A stretch of 46,870 nt of DNA from an uncultured Prevotella sp. (GCA_900547005.1 URER01000016.1:1-46870); one strand, 5' to 3'; numbered from the stretch's first letter, positions 24,367 to 32,084 are shown. Numbers and translations: made by a program. Notes: generated by a model not told the origin, from the letters alone.

Positions 24367-24837
24367 ATGAAAATATATCATTCTTCGGATGTTGTGGTCT
24401 GTCGGCCGGACACCATTCATTCACGGGAGTATTTGGATTTTGGAAAAGGTTTTTATCTTACTACGCTTTATGAACAAGCGGAAAGATATGCCCAGCGTTT
24501 TTTGAGGCGAAAGAAAACGGCTTGGATAAATGTGTATGAGTTGGATGAGAACTGGGAAAATTGGAAAGTGTTGCGTTTTGACAGCTATAATAAGGATTGG
24601 CTTGAATTCGTTTCCAAGTGTCGGATGGGAAAGACCGTAGATAATTATGATATTGTTATTGGCGGCATTGCAAATGATAGGGTGATTGTTACCCTTGACA
24701 GATACTTCGCAGGAGAACTGTCGCAGGAGGAGACTCTTGGCCTTTTGAGATTTGAGAAGCCTAATATTCAATATTGTATTCGTTCGGAAAGAATGATAAA
24801 AGAGTGTCTGACCTATATAGAAAGTGAGAAGATATGA
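24367..24837 (+). CDS. DUF3990 protein, predicted ADP-ribosyltransferase-fold toxin
   Basis: The 156-residue protein matches DUF3990. It starts MKIYHSSDVVV and contains DFGKGFYLTTLYEQAERYA at about 24-42. The early His5 and the FGKGFYLTT strand (Tyr30) resemble the H and Y positions of H-Y-[E/D/Q] ADP-ribosyltransferases. DUF3990 has been grouped with that fold, but I cannot confirm activity here. The C-terminal half (NYDIVIGGIANDRV) and ending QYCIRSERMIKECL also fit the family. It has no signal peptide, so it acts inside the cell. It is flanked on both sides by DUF3791-like genes, with a 2-bp gap and a 4-bp overlap. Confidence 0.82.
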   Translation: MKIYHSSDVVVCRPDTIHSREYLDFGKGFYLTTLYEQAERYAQRFLRRKKTAWINVYELDENWENWKVLRFDSYNKDWLEFVSKCRMGKTVDNYDIVIGGIANDRVIVTLDRYFAGELSQEETLGLLRFEKPNIQYCIRSERMIKECLTYIESEKI

Positions 24838-25052
24838 TGGAGGTTACGAGGCTTGTGCAGAAGGGTTCAAAGTGTGCTGCGATAATTAGCAGTATGAGTG
24901 AGATGTATCATATCTCGCTGGAGGAAGCCACGGATATATATTATAATTCAGAGACTTCCACTCTGATAGATGAAGGTGTAGCCGATTTGCATTGTCGGAG
25001 TGAGCGATATCTCGCCTCGCTGGTGTGGGATGAGTATAAAGAAAAGGGATGA
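24834..25052 (+). CDS. Second DUF3791-like small protein
   Basis: This 72-residue protein overlaps the DUF3990 gene by 4 bp (ATGA), so the two are translationally coupled. The next codon is also Met. It aligns loosely with the first DUF3791 protein over most of its length: a helix near SKCAAIISSMSEMYHISLEE, then IDEGVADLHCRSERYLASL and a final EYKEKG. The first protein has the matching VLHTFGSRYLMDDL and MREKG. It is probably a paralogous accessory or antitoxin subunit. A terminator follows at 25146. Confidence 0.72.
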   Translation: MMEVTRLVQKGSKCAAIISSMSEMYHISLEEATDIYYNSETSTLIDEGVADLHCRSERYLASLVWDEYKEKG

Positions 25053-25145
25053 TTGCGCTCGATATATATTCCTTTTATTTATCTGCCTGTAAATCGTGAC
25101 TAAAGACTCGTGTATGATAGGTTAGAACTGGATAAATGATTTATT

Positions 25146-25190
25146 AAACAACAAAGGTTCGATAGTTTTCTTATCGGGCCTTTGTTGTTT
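25146..25190 (+). terminator. Terminator of the DUF3791-DUF3990 operon
   Basis: AAACAACAAAGG (25146-25157) pairs perfectly with CCTTTGTTGTTT (25179-25190), with an inner CGATA/TATCG extension. Confidence 0.85.
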
Positions 25191-25400
25191 CGCTGTAATG
25201 CCTCCATTATTTTGTTAAAAAGGCTCTGTAATCAAATTACAAGCATATACTCTTTATTTGGTAATTTATTTATGGAAAATTTCAAATTTCAAATATCCCT
25301 ACTTCTCACTTCGATATAGGGAAGAAAACAGCCCCGATAATGTAAGCTTTATTTTCTGTTTTCTTTACATTTTGAATTGCGTCAACTTTTGTTAAATATA

Positions 25401-25695
25401 GGCTCCGTTACTCATTTTCGATGATTTTTCGACCTAAAAAATCCCAACTCAAAACTCAAAATTCGTAACTCATAATTCTAAAACGGCCTCCGTTAGAAAA
25501 AAATCGAGTCGATTTTCGTCAAAAATTCACCTCCTGAAAAACACGGGAATATGGCAAAATTGCCCGATTTAACGTTTGTTAGCTTTCAAAAGTGGCACTT
25601 TTAGAGTCCGTTTGAGGCACTTTTGGAGCGCAACGGAGCCTCCGTTGAAGCCCCAAAGTGCCTCCGTTAGAGTGTAAAAGTGCCTCCGTTGCAAT
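25401..25695. repeat. Cluster of short direct and inverted repeats built on GCCTCCGTT and AAAAGTGCCTC
   Basis: The gene-free gap 25053-26106 contains GCCTCCGTT at 25486, 25638, 25660 and 25682, with a partial copy (GGCTCCGTTA) at 25401. CAACGGAG-C-CTCCGTTG (25631-25647) is a perfect inverted repeat. AAAGTGCCTCCGTT occurs at 25655 and 25678, and GAGGCACTTTT in inverse orientation at 25614-25624, with GGCACTTTT at 25594. The two putative frames here (minus strand 25569-25766 and 25786-26028) are explained by these repeats. Elsewhere in the gap I see only AT-rich sequence, a terminator and the ridA promoter. Confidence 0.75.
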
Positions 25696-25879
25696 TTCAC
25701 GGGGGCAAAAACGCCTTCTAAAACGGCTGATTTTGATAAAATATCAGGTAACCCTCTGATTATCAATTCTTTAACTCGAAATTGCCTAAAACGCCGTATT
25801 TTGCGATATATTCGGCCACGGAAAATTTTGTCTGAAATACGTCAATTTTTCAGCAATTATTTTGTAAAATTTTCTAACA

Positions 25880-25930
25880 ATGGCAGTGTTTTCCCTATTT
25901 GTTATGAAGTTTCTGTGCATTTTCTTACTT
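25880..25930 (+). repeat. Direct repeat, right copy (partner at 24035-24087)
   Basis: ATGGCAGTGTTTTCCCTATT, then TGTTATGAAGTTTCTGTGCA and TTTTCTTACTT, is the second copy of the 53-bp repeat described at 24035. A segment like the rest of the left copy (GAAAAAG..TATCTTTGC) reappears only at 26056-26076, after about 120 bp of unrelated sequence. Confidence 0.7.
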
Positions 25931-26043
25931 CTTGGCATTCTTGTTGAAGAGATTTTTGGGTTGTCGGGGCGGCACTTCCAAAGGATAAGGCCATTATTGT
26001 TGTAGTATTGTGTTGTTGCGTTTATCATCTTTCATCGTCTTTC

Positions 26044-26075
26044 TTTGTTTTTTTGAGAAAAAGAAAGTATCTTTG
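26044..26075 (+). promoter_or_regulatory. Promoter of ridA
   Basis: TTTG at 26044-26047 and TATCTTTG at 26068-26075 with an exact 20-bp spacer; the start codon is 31 bp downstream. Confidence 0.7.
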
Positions 26076-26106
26076 CATAAGATAATAATAATTTAATCTC
26101 AGTATT

Positions 26107-26481
26107 ATGAAAGTATTAAGAACTGATAAGGCGCCGGCTGCAATAGGTCCATACAGTCAGGCAATAGAAGTGAACGGAATGGTTTTTGCTTCCGGGCAGA
26201 TTCCACTCGACCCGGCGACAGGCGAAGTCGTGGCCGGTGGTATAAAGGAACAGACCCGTCAGGCTCTGACAAACGCGTCGCACGTGATGCAGGCTGCAGG
26301 TCTTACGCTGTCTGACGTGGTGAAAACAACAGTCTTTATGGCAGATATGGCCGATTTTGCTGCTATGAACGAGGTTTATGCTACATTCTTCAGTGAGCCG
26401 TATCCGGCTCGGTCGGCTGTTGCTGTGAAGGCGTTGCCGAAAGGAGTGCTGGTAGAAGTGGAGTGCATCGCGGCACGATAG
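26107..26481 (+). CDS. ridA: RidA family enamine/imine deaminase
   Basis: RidA hydrolyses reactive 2-aminoacrylate and related enamines or imines made by PLP enzymes, releasing ammonia and protecting those enzymes. The 124-residue protein carries AIGPYSQAIEVNGMVFASGQ at 12-31. The substrate-binding Arg102 is in YPARSAVAV, and Glu119 in VEVECIA. Length and motifs match the RidA (YjgF/UK114) archetype group. It acts as a cytoplasmic homotrimer. It has its own promoter and is followed 36 bp later by a DUF3467 gene. Confidence 0.94.
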   Translation: MKVLRTDKAPAAIGPYSQAIEVNGMVFASGQIPLDPATGEVVAGGIKEQTRQALTNASHVMQAAGLTLSDVVKTTVFMADMADFAAMNEVYATFFSEPYPARSAVAVKALPKGVLVEVECIAAR

Positions 26482-26517
26482 TTTTAGAATTACACATATT
26501 TATATATATAAGGAACT

Positions 26518-26832
26518 ATGGATAATAACAATCAAGGACAACAATTACAAATAGACTTGCCACAAGATGTAGTGGGAGGGGTATATTCAAACTTAGCGAT
26601 AATATCACATTCAAGCTCAGAGTTTGTGCTTGATTTTGCGGCTATCGTGCCCGGTGTGCCTAAAGCGAGTGTCCGCAGCAGGGTGTTGATGGCGCCGGAA
26701 CACGTGAAGAGGTTGCTCGGAGCGTTGCAGGAGAACGTAATCAAGTATGAGCAGGAGTTCGGAAAAATCAGGATTCCCAATCAGCAACCACGTACAATAT
26801 CGCCTTTCGGTAATACAAAAGGTGAGGCATAA
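26518..26832 (+). CDS. DUF3467 domain protein
   Basis: The 104-residue protein matches DUF3467, a small family of unknown function. It has IDLPQDVVGGVYSNLAIISH, SEFVLDFAAIVPGVPKA and then RVLMAPEHVKRLLGALQENV. In many Bacteroidetes a gene of this family sits just after rpoC and before rpsL. Here it keeps its place next to rpsL, but ridA lies upstream instead of rpoBC. A terminator follows it, so it is not in the rpsL transcript. The gap to rpsL (291 bp) holds that terminator and the rpsL promoter. Confidence 0.85.
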   Translation: MDNNNQGQQLQIDLPQDVVGGVYSNLAIISHSSSEFVLDFAAIVPGVPKASVRSRVLMAPEHVKRLLGALQENVIKYEQEFGKIRIPNQQPRTISPFGNTKGEA

Positions 26833-26845
26833 ATGCAAAAAAAAA

Positions 26846-26884
26846 CGCACGATGAGGGGTTGTTTTCCGTCGTGCGCTTTTCTT
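26846..26884 (+). terminator. Terminator after the DUF3467 gene
   Basis: CGCACGA (26846-26852) pairs with TCGTGCG (26870-26876), followed by CTTTTCTT. An A-run precedes the stem, so it could also act on the minus strand. Confidence 0.8.
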
Positions 26885-27008
26885 CTTGAGGCATTTCGAT
26901 AAGTCAATTTGTAGTATTCGAAATGTAAAAGATGTTATTTTTTATTAAAACAGCGTTGACTCTTATTTTTTCTTTTCTTATATATTAGGTGGTTTCGGGA
27001 ATTGTTTG

Positions 27009-27016
27009 TACCTTTG
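27009..27016 (+). promoter_or_regulatory. -7 box of the rpsL-rpsG-fusA transcript
   Basis: TACCTTTG matches TAnnTTTG and is followed by GCAGCCCG. The leader to the rpsL ATG would be about 100 nt. Confidence 0.6.
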
Positions 27017-27123
27017 CAGCCCGAAACGGCATACTGAATCTGGCCTATAACGGCGATGGATGCAAGGCTGTTGTAAGTATTTGATAATAAACAAAATAAT
27101 ATATAAATTTAAAAAGTAAAATT

Positions 27124-27504
27124 ATGCCTACTATTTCACAGTTAGTAAGAAAAGGTAGAAAGGTGGCAGAAGACAAGAGTAAGTCACCGGCTTTGGACAA
27201 CTGTCCTCAGCGTCGTGGTGTTTGTGTGCGTGTTTACACCACAACACCAAAGAAACCTAATTCGGCAATGCGTAAAGTTGCCCGTGTTCGTTTGACAAAC
27301 CAGAAAGAGGTCAACTCTTACATTCCGGGAGAGGGACACAACTTGCAGGAGCACAGTATCGTGCTCGTTCGCGGTGGCCGTGTAAAGGACCTTCCGGGTG
27401 TTCGTTACCACATTGTTCGCGGAACTCTTGATACCGCAGGTGTGGCAAACCGTACACAGCGCCGTTCTAAGTATGGTGCTAAGAGACCAAAGGCTAAGAA
27501 GTAA
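27124..27504 (+). CDS. rpsL: 30S ribosomal protein uS12
   Basis: The 126-residue decoding-centre protein is full length and strongly conserved, with PTISQLVRKGRK at the start and TTPKKPNSAMRKVARVRL in the centre. Lys43, one of the positions changed in streptomycin-resistant mutants, is the wild-type residue. RGGRVKDLPGVRYH carries the aspartate that is often methylthiolated. It is first in the str cluster, with a 175-bp structured gap before rpsG. Confidence 0.98.
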   Translation: MPTISQLVRKGRKVAEDKSKSPALDNCPQRRGVCVRVYTTTPKKPNSAMRKVARVRLTNQKEVNSYIPGEGHNLQEHSIVLVRGGRVKDLPGVRYHIVRGTLDTAGVANRTQRRSKYGAKRPKAKK

Positions 27505-27514
27505 GAGCCGCTTG

Positions 27515-27652
27515 CCGCAGCTCACAGTCGGAGATGGCTGGGAGCTGTGGTATAAAGAAAGAAAAACAATTAACCGTTTTGCTGGAGAAAGTTATAATAA
27601 GGTTGAGTAAATGTCCGAGAGCGGACGTTGAAGAACGGAAAAACGACAACCT
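27515..27652 (+). promoter_or_regulatory. Structured rpsL-rpsG intercistronic region, possible S7 autoregulatory site
   Basis: CCGCAGCTC (27515-27523) pairs with GAGCTGTGG (27542-27550). Further on, AGGTTG (27600-27605) pairs with CAACCT (27647-27652) around an inner GTCCG-AGAG-CGGAC hairpin (27613-27626). In E. coli, S7 represses its operon by binding the S12-S7 gap; a similar role here is inference from position and structure. Confidence 0.4.
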
Positions 27653-27679
27653 CCGCAGAATAATAGAATAATAAATAAA

Positions 27680-28156
27680 ATGAGAAAAGCAAAACCAAAG
27701 AAGCGTCAGATCCTTCCGGATCCGAAGTTTAACGACCAGAAGGTTTCAAAGTTTGTAAACCACTTGATGTATGATGGAAAGAAAAACACATCATACGAGA
27801 TTTTCTACAACTCTCTCGAGATTGTAGGCGAGAAAATGAAAAACGAGGAAAAATCTGCTCTTGAGATTTGGAAGCAGGCACTCGACAATATCACTCCTCA
27901 TGTAGAGGTGAAGAGTCGTCGTATCGGTGGTGCTACATTCCAGGTTCCTACTGAAATCCGTCCGGACCGCAAGGAGAGCGTGTCGATGAAGAATATGATT
28001 GCTTTCGCGCGTAAGCGTGGCGGTAAGAGTATGGCTGACAAGCTCGCAGCTGAGATTATGGACGCTTTCAATAACCAGGGTGGCGCATTCAAGCGTAAGG
28101 AGGATATGCACCGCATGGCTGAGGCTAACCGCGCATTCGCACATTTCAGATTCTAA
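27680..28156 (+). CDS. rpsG: 30S ribosomal protein uS7
   Basis: The 158-residue protein nucleates assembly of the 30S head and contacts E-site tRNA. It begins MRKAKPKKRQILPDPKFNDQ and includes KVSKFVNHLMYDGKK, RRIGGATFQVPTEIRP and the C-terminal KRKEDMHRMAEANRAFAHFR. Length and sequence are standard for Bacteroidetes. It is preceded by a hairpin-rich gap and followed 33 bp later by fusA. Confidence 0.98.
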   Translation: MRKAKPKKRQILPDPKFNDQKVSKFVNHLMYDGKKNTSYEIFYNSLEIVGEKMKNEEKSALEIWKQALDNITPHVEVKSRRIGGATFQVPTEIRPDRKESVSMKNMIAFARKRGGKSMADKLAAEIMDAFNNQGGAFKRKEDMHRMAEANRAFAHFRF

Positions 28157-28189
28157 GTACAAACAAAATATTGAAAGGGTAAAAAGACA

Positions 28190-30304
28190 ATGGCAAATCG
28201 CGACTTGCATTTGACTCGTAACATCGGTATCATGGCGCACATCGATGCCGGTAAGACTACAACTTCTGAGCGTATTTTGTTCTACACCGGAAAGACTCAT
28301 AAAATCGGTGAGGTACATGACGGTGCCGCTACAATGGACTGGATGGCACAGGAGCAGGAGCGTGGTATCACTATCACTTCTGCTGCTACTACATGTAACT
28401 GGAACTATAACGGTAAGAGCTATAAGATAAACTTGATAGACACTCCAGGGCACGTTGACTTTACTGCTGAGGTAGAGCGTTCACTCCGTGTGCTCGATGG
28501 TGCTATCGCAACATATTCTGCTGCCGACGGTGTGCAGCCGCAGTCTGAGACAGTATGGCGTCAGGCTGACAAGTATAACGTGCCACGTATTGGTTACGTT
28601 AATAAGATGGACCGTTCTGGTGCTGACTTCTTTGAGACTGTACAGCAGATGAAAGATATTCTCGGTGCTAATCCGTGTCCTATCCAGATTCCTATCGGCG
28701 CAGAGGAGAACTTCAAGGGCGTTGTTGACCTCATCAAGATGAAGGCTATTCTCTGGCATGATGAGACGATGGGTGCTGAGTACTCAGTTGAGGATATTCC
28801 TGCTGACCTCGTAGATGAGGCTAATGAGTGGCATGAGAAAATGGTTGAGAGCGCAGCTAACTTCGATGACGAGGTTATGGAAATGTATCTCGACGGTCAG
28901 GATATTCCGGAAGAAAAGCTCATGGCAGCTATCCGTAAGGGTACAATCTCTATGGAACTGACTCCTATGCTTCTCGGTTCTTCTTACAAGAACAAGGGTG
29001 TGCAGCCGTTGCTCGACTATACTTGCGCATTCCTGCCTTCTCCATTGGATACAGAGGCTGTTGAGGGTACAAACCCAAATACAGACGAGGCAGAGAGCCG
29101 TAAGCCGTCTGAGGACGAGCCTACATCAGCTCTCGCGTTCAAGATTGCTACCGACCCGTTCATGGGACGCTTGGTATTCTTCCGCGTTTACTCTGGTAAG
29201 GTTACCGCAGGTTCATACGTTTACAACCCGCGTTCAGGTAAGAAAGAGCGTATCAGCCGTCTGTTCCAGATGAACTCTAACAAGGAAATTCCTATGGAGT
29301 CTATCGATGCAGGTGATATAGGCGCAGGTGTAGGTTTCAAGGATATCCGTACAGGTGATACTCTCTGTGATGAGGGACATCCGATTGTATTGGAGTCTAT
29401 GACATTCCCTGATACTGTGATTTCTATCGCTGTAGAGCCGAAGAGTCAGGCTGACGTTGCTAAGCTCGACAACGGTCTCGCTAAGTTGGCAGAGGAAGAC
29501 CCGACATTCACCGTCCGTACAGACGAGCAGAGCGGTCAGACCATTATCTCTGGTATGGGTGAGCTTCACCTTGATATTATTATCGACCGTCTGAAGCGTG
29601 AGTTCAAGGTAGAATGTAATCAGGGTAAGCCGCAGGTTAACTATAAGGAGGCTATCACTCAGCCTGTAACTCTCCGTGAGGTTTACAAGAAGCAGAGTGG
29701 TGGACGTGGTAAGTTCGCTGATATTATCGTAACCGTAGGTCCTAAGGACGAGGATTACACAGAGGGCGACTTGCAGTTTGTTAACGAGGTTAAGGGTGGT
29801 AACGTGCCTAAGGAATTCATTCCTTCAGTTCAGAAAGGTTTCGCTGACTCACTGAAGAACGGTGTGCTCGGTGGATTCCCGATGACAGGTATGAAGGTTA
29901 CTCTTACCGATGGTAGCTTCCACCCGGTTGACTCAGACCAGTTGTCATTCGAGCTTGCTGCACACAACGCATTCAAGAACGCTTGCCCGAAGGCCGGTCC
30001 GGTTCTCATGGAGCCGATTATGAAGGTCGAGGTTGTTACTCCGGAGGAGAACATGGGTGATGTTATCGGCGACTTGAACAAGCGCCGTGGTATGGTTCAG
30101 GGTATGGACGAGGCTCGTAGCGGTGCCCGCATCGTTAAGGCTATGGTTCCGCTGGCTGAGATGTTCGGTTATGTAACAGCTCTGCGTACTATCACTTCCG
30201 GTCGTGCTACAAGCTCTATGGAGTATGATCACCATGCTCCGCTGTCAAGCTCTATCGCTAAGACTGTGCTTGAGGAGTTCAAGGGACGTACCGACTTGGT
30301 ATAA
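28190..30304 (+). CDS. fusA: Elongation factor G
   Basis: EF-G drives tRNA-mRNA translocation and, with RRF, ribosome recycling. The 704-residue protein has an intact GTPase core: AHIDAGKT (16-23), RGITITSAAT in switch I, DTPGHVDF with the catalytic His, and NKMDRSGAD. It therefore looks catalytically competent, unlike the GTPase-deficient EF-G paralogue described in some Bacteroides. Domains II-V follow, with SGMGELHLDIIIDRLKREF and the tip region GFADSLKNGVLGGFPMTG. tuf does not follow; rpsJ does, after a 103-bp gap containing a strong hairpin. Confidence 0.97.
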   Translation: MANRDLHLTRNIGIMAHIDAGKTTTSERILFYTGKTHKIGEVHDGAATMDWMAQEQERGITITSAATTCNWNYNGKSYKINLIDTPGHVDFTAEVERSLRVLDGAIATYSAADGVQPQSETVWRQADKYNVPRIGYVNKMDRSGADFFETVQQMKDILGANPCPIQIPIGAEENFKGVVDLIKMKAILWHDETMGAEYSVEDIPADLVDEANEWHEKMVESAANFDDEVMEMYLDGQDIPEEKLMAAIRKGTISMELTPMLLGSSYKNKGVQPLLDYTCAFLPSPLDTEAVEGTNPNTDEAESRKPSEDEPTSALAFKIATDPFMGRLVFFRVYSGKVTAGSYVYNPRSGKKERISRLFQMNSNKEIPMESIDAGDIGAGVGFKDIRTGDTLCDEGHPIVLESMTFPDTVISIAVEPKSQADVAKLDNGLAKLAEEDPTFTVRTDEQSGQTIISGMGELHLDIIIDRLKREFKVECNQGKPQVNYKEAITQPVTLREVYKKQSGGRGKFADIIVTVGPKDEDYTEGDLQFVNEVKGGNVPKEFIPSVQKGFADSLKNGVLGGFPMTGMKVTLTDGSFHPVDSDQLSFELAAHNAFKNACPKAGPVLMEPIMKVEVVTPEENMGDVIGDLNKRRGMVQGMDEARSGARIVKAMVPLAEMFGYVTALRTITSGRATSSMEYDHHAPLSSSIAKTVLEEFKGRTDLV

Positions 30305-30319
30305 TATAAATGTGGGATT

Positions 30320-30359
30320 GAGGCGTTGCTTAGCGAATGACTCTTAAGCAACGTACCTC
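30320..30359 (+). terminator. Hairpin between fusA and rpsJ (terminator or attenuator)
   Basis: GAGG-C-GTTGCTTA (30320-30332) pairs with TAAGCAAC-GTA-CCTC (30345-30359), a 12-bp stem followed by a pyrimidine-rich TCTCTCTCC tract rather than a pure T run. It may separate the str and S10 transcripts or act as an attenuator for the S10 cluster. Confidence 0.5.
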
Positions 30360-30407
30360 TCTCTCCTTAATATAAATTAATAGTAACAATTAAAATTTAT
30401 AACGACA

Positions 30408-30713
30408 ATGAGTCAGAAAATCAGAATCAAGCTGAAGAGCTACGACCACAAGTTGGTTGACAAATCAGCAGAGAAGATTGTGAAGGCAGTAAAGGCTACA
30501 GGCGCTATCGTTAGCGGTCCTATTCCATTGCCAACACGTAAGCGTATCTACACTGTAAACCGTAGTACTTTCGTTAACAAGAAGTCGCGCGAGCAGTTCC
30601 AGCTTTCAGATTACAAGCGTCTTATCGACATCTACAGCTCAACAGCTAAGACAGTAGACGCATTGATGAAACTTGAATTGCCTTCAGGTGTTGAAGTAGA
30701 AATCAAAGTGTAG
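30408..30713 (+). CDS. rpsJ: 30S ribosomal protein uS10
   Basis: The 101-residue protein is the usual length and first gene of the S10 cluster. It shows IRIKLKSYDHKLVDKSAEKI, GPIPLPTRKRIYTVNRS and the loop SREQFQLSDYKRLIDI. In some bacteria S10 also joins NusB in transcription antitermination. It is separated from fusA by a hairpin and from rplC by a 110-bp gap. Confidence 0.98.
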   Translation: MSQKIRIKLKSYDHKLVDKSAEKIVKAVKATGAIVSGPIPLPTRKRIYTVNRSTFVNKKSREQFQLSDYKRLIDIYSSTAKTVDALMKLELPSGVEVEIKV

Positions 30714-30823
30714 TTTTAATACGGATAAATAAAACGCAGCGAAGGGATGTGGCTGATGTGCGGAAATAACGCGAAAGGCACGGACCGGAGCTATTTTCAA
30801 ACAATAATAAATAATTAATTGAA

Positions 30824-31438
30824 ATGCCAGGATTATTAGGAAAGAAAATCGGAATGACATCCGTTTTCAGTGCCGACGGTAAGAATGTACCGTGCACTGT
30901 TATCGAAGCTGGTCCTTGTGTTGTAACCCAGGTTAAAACCGTAGAGAAAGATGGTTACAAGGCTGTTCAGTTGGGTTTCGGAGAGGCTAAGGAGAAGAGA
31001 ACTTCTAAGCCTATGATGGGAATCTTCAAGAAAGCCGGCACAACACCAAAGAAGCACTTGGCCGAGTTCAAATTCGATGAGGAGTACAACCTCGGAGATA
31101 CTATTACTGTAGAACTGTTTAACGACGCAGATTTCGTAGACGTAATTGGTACATCCAAAGGTAAGGGCTTCCAGGGCGTTGTAAAACGTCACGGATTCGG
31201 TGGTGTAGGTCAGAGTACTCACGGTCAGGATGACCGCGCACGCAAACCGGGTTCTATTGGTGCTTGTTCTTACCCAGCAAAGGTGTTCAAAGGAATGCGA
31301 ATGGGTGGTCAAATGGGAGGCGACAGAGTTACAACTCAAAACCTCAAAGTGTTAAAGGTAATTCCAGAGCACAATCTTATCCTCGTTAAGGGTAGTGTGG
31401 CTGGTTGCAATGGTTCAACCGTAATAATTAACAAGTAA
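30824..31438 (+). CDS. rplC: 50S ribosomal protein uL3
   Basis: The 204-residue protein begins MPGLLGKKIGMTSVFSADGK. The long loop that reaches the peptidyl-transferase centre includes GFQGVVKRHGFGGVGQSTHG and KPGSIGACSYPAKVFKGMRM. It initiates 50S assembly. The start is 110 bp downstream of rpsJ in a gap with G-rich sequence but no clear promoter. Its stop codon overlaps the rplD start (TAATG). Confidence 0.98.
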   Translation: MPGLLGKKIGMTSVFSADGKNVPCTVIEAGPCVVTQVKTVEKDGYKAVQLGFGEAKEKRTSKPMMGIFKKAGTTPKKHLAEFKFDEEYNLGDTITVELFNDADFVDVIGTSKGKGFQGVVKRHGFGGVGQSTHGQDDRARKPGSIGACSYPAKVFKGMRMGGQMGGDRVTTQNLKVLKVIPEHNLILVKGSVAGCNGSTVIINK

Positions 31439-32067
31439 TGGATATTAACGTATTAAATATCAAAGGTCAGGAGACCGGAAGAAAGGTTACGTTAAACGAA
31501 TCGATCTTCGGTATTGAGCCTAATGATCATGTTCTTTACCTCGATGTAAAGCAATATCTCGCTAACCAGCGTCAGGGAACTGCAAAGGCAAAAGAGAGAA
31601 GTGAACATAAAGGTTCAACACGTAAGTTGGGACGTCAGAAAGGTGGCGGCGGTGCACGTCATGGAGATATCAACTCTCCGTTGATGAAAGGCGGTGGTCG
31701 CGTATTCGGTCCAAAGCCACGTGATTATGGTTTCAAGCTGAACAAGAAAGTAAAGGTTCTTGCTCGTAAGTCAGCTCTGTCTTATAAGGCACAGGAGAAT
31801 GCAATAATTGTACTTGAAGACTTCACTTTTGAGGCTCCAAAGACAAAAGAATTTATAAATGTTGCTAAAAATCTTAAAGTTGACGGTAAGAAAATTCTTC
31901 TTGTTTTGCCAGAAGTAAATAAAAATGTATATTTGTCGGCTCGTAATCTCCAGAAGACCGAAGTTATGACTGCAAACGCTATCAACGCGTACAAGATTCT
32001 GAATGCAGATGTGCTTGTTGTGACTGAGAATTCTCTGCCTACGATAGACACAATCTTAACAAAATAA
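31438..32067 (+). CDS. rplD: 50S ribosomal protein uL4
   Basis: The 209-residue protein lines the peptide exit tunnel through its extended loop, here STRKLGRQKGGGGARHGDIN and VFGPKPRDYGFKLNKKVK. In E. coli L4 also represses the S10 operon; whether it does so here is unknown. It overlaps rplC by one base and is 17 bp upstream of rplW. Confidence 0.97.
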   Translation: MDINVLNIKGQETGRKVTLNESIFGIEPNDHVLYLDVKQYLANQRQGTAKAKERSEHKGSTRKLGRQKGGGGARHGDINSPLMKGGGRVFGPKPRDYGFKLNKKVKVLARKSALSYKAQENAIIVLEDFTFEAPKTKEFINVAKNLKVDGKKILLVLPEVNKNVYLSARNLQKTEVMTANAINAYKILNADVLVVTENSLPTIDTILTK

Positions 32068-32084
32068 AAAGGAGACATAGAAGT

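Noticed and set aside
25569..25766. 65-residue open frame on the minus strand in the gap before ridA
   Set aside because: It consists of the short repeats at 25590-25695 and has no promoter; similar frames would arise wherever the repeat occurs.
25786..26028. 80-residue open frame on the minus strand
   Set aside because: It runs antisense through the right direct repeat and AT-rich leader sequence. I found no domain or promoter, so I treat it as non-coding, with some doubt.
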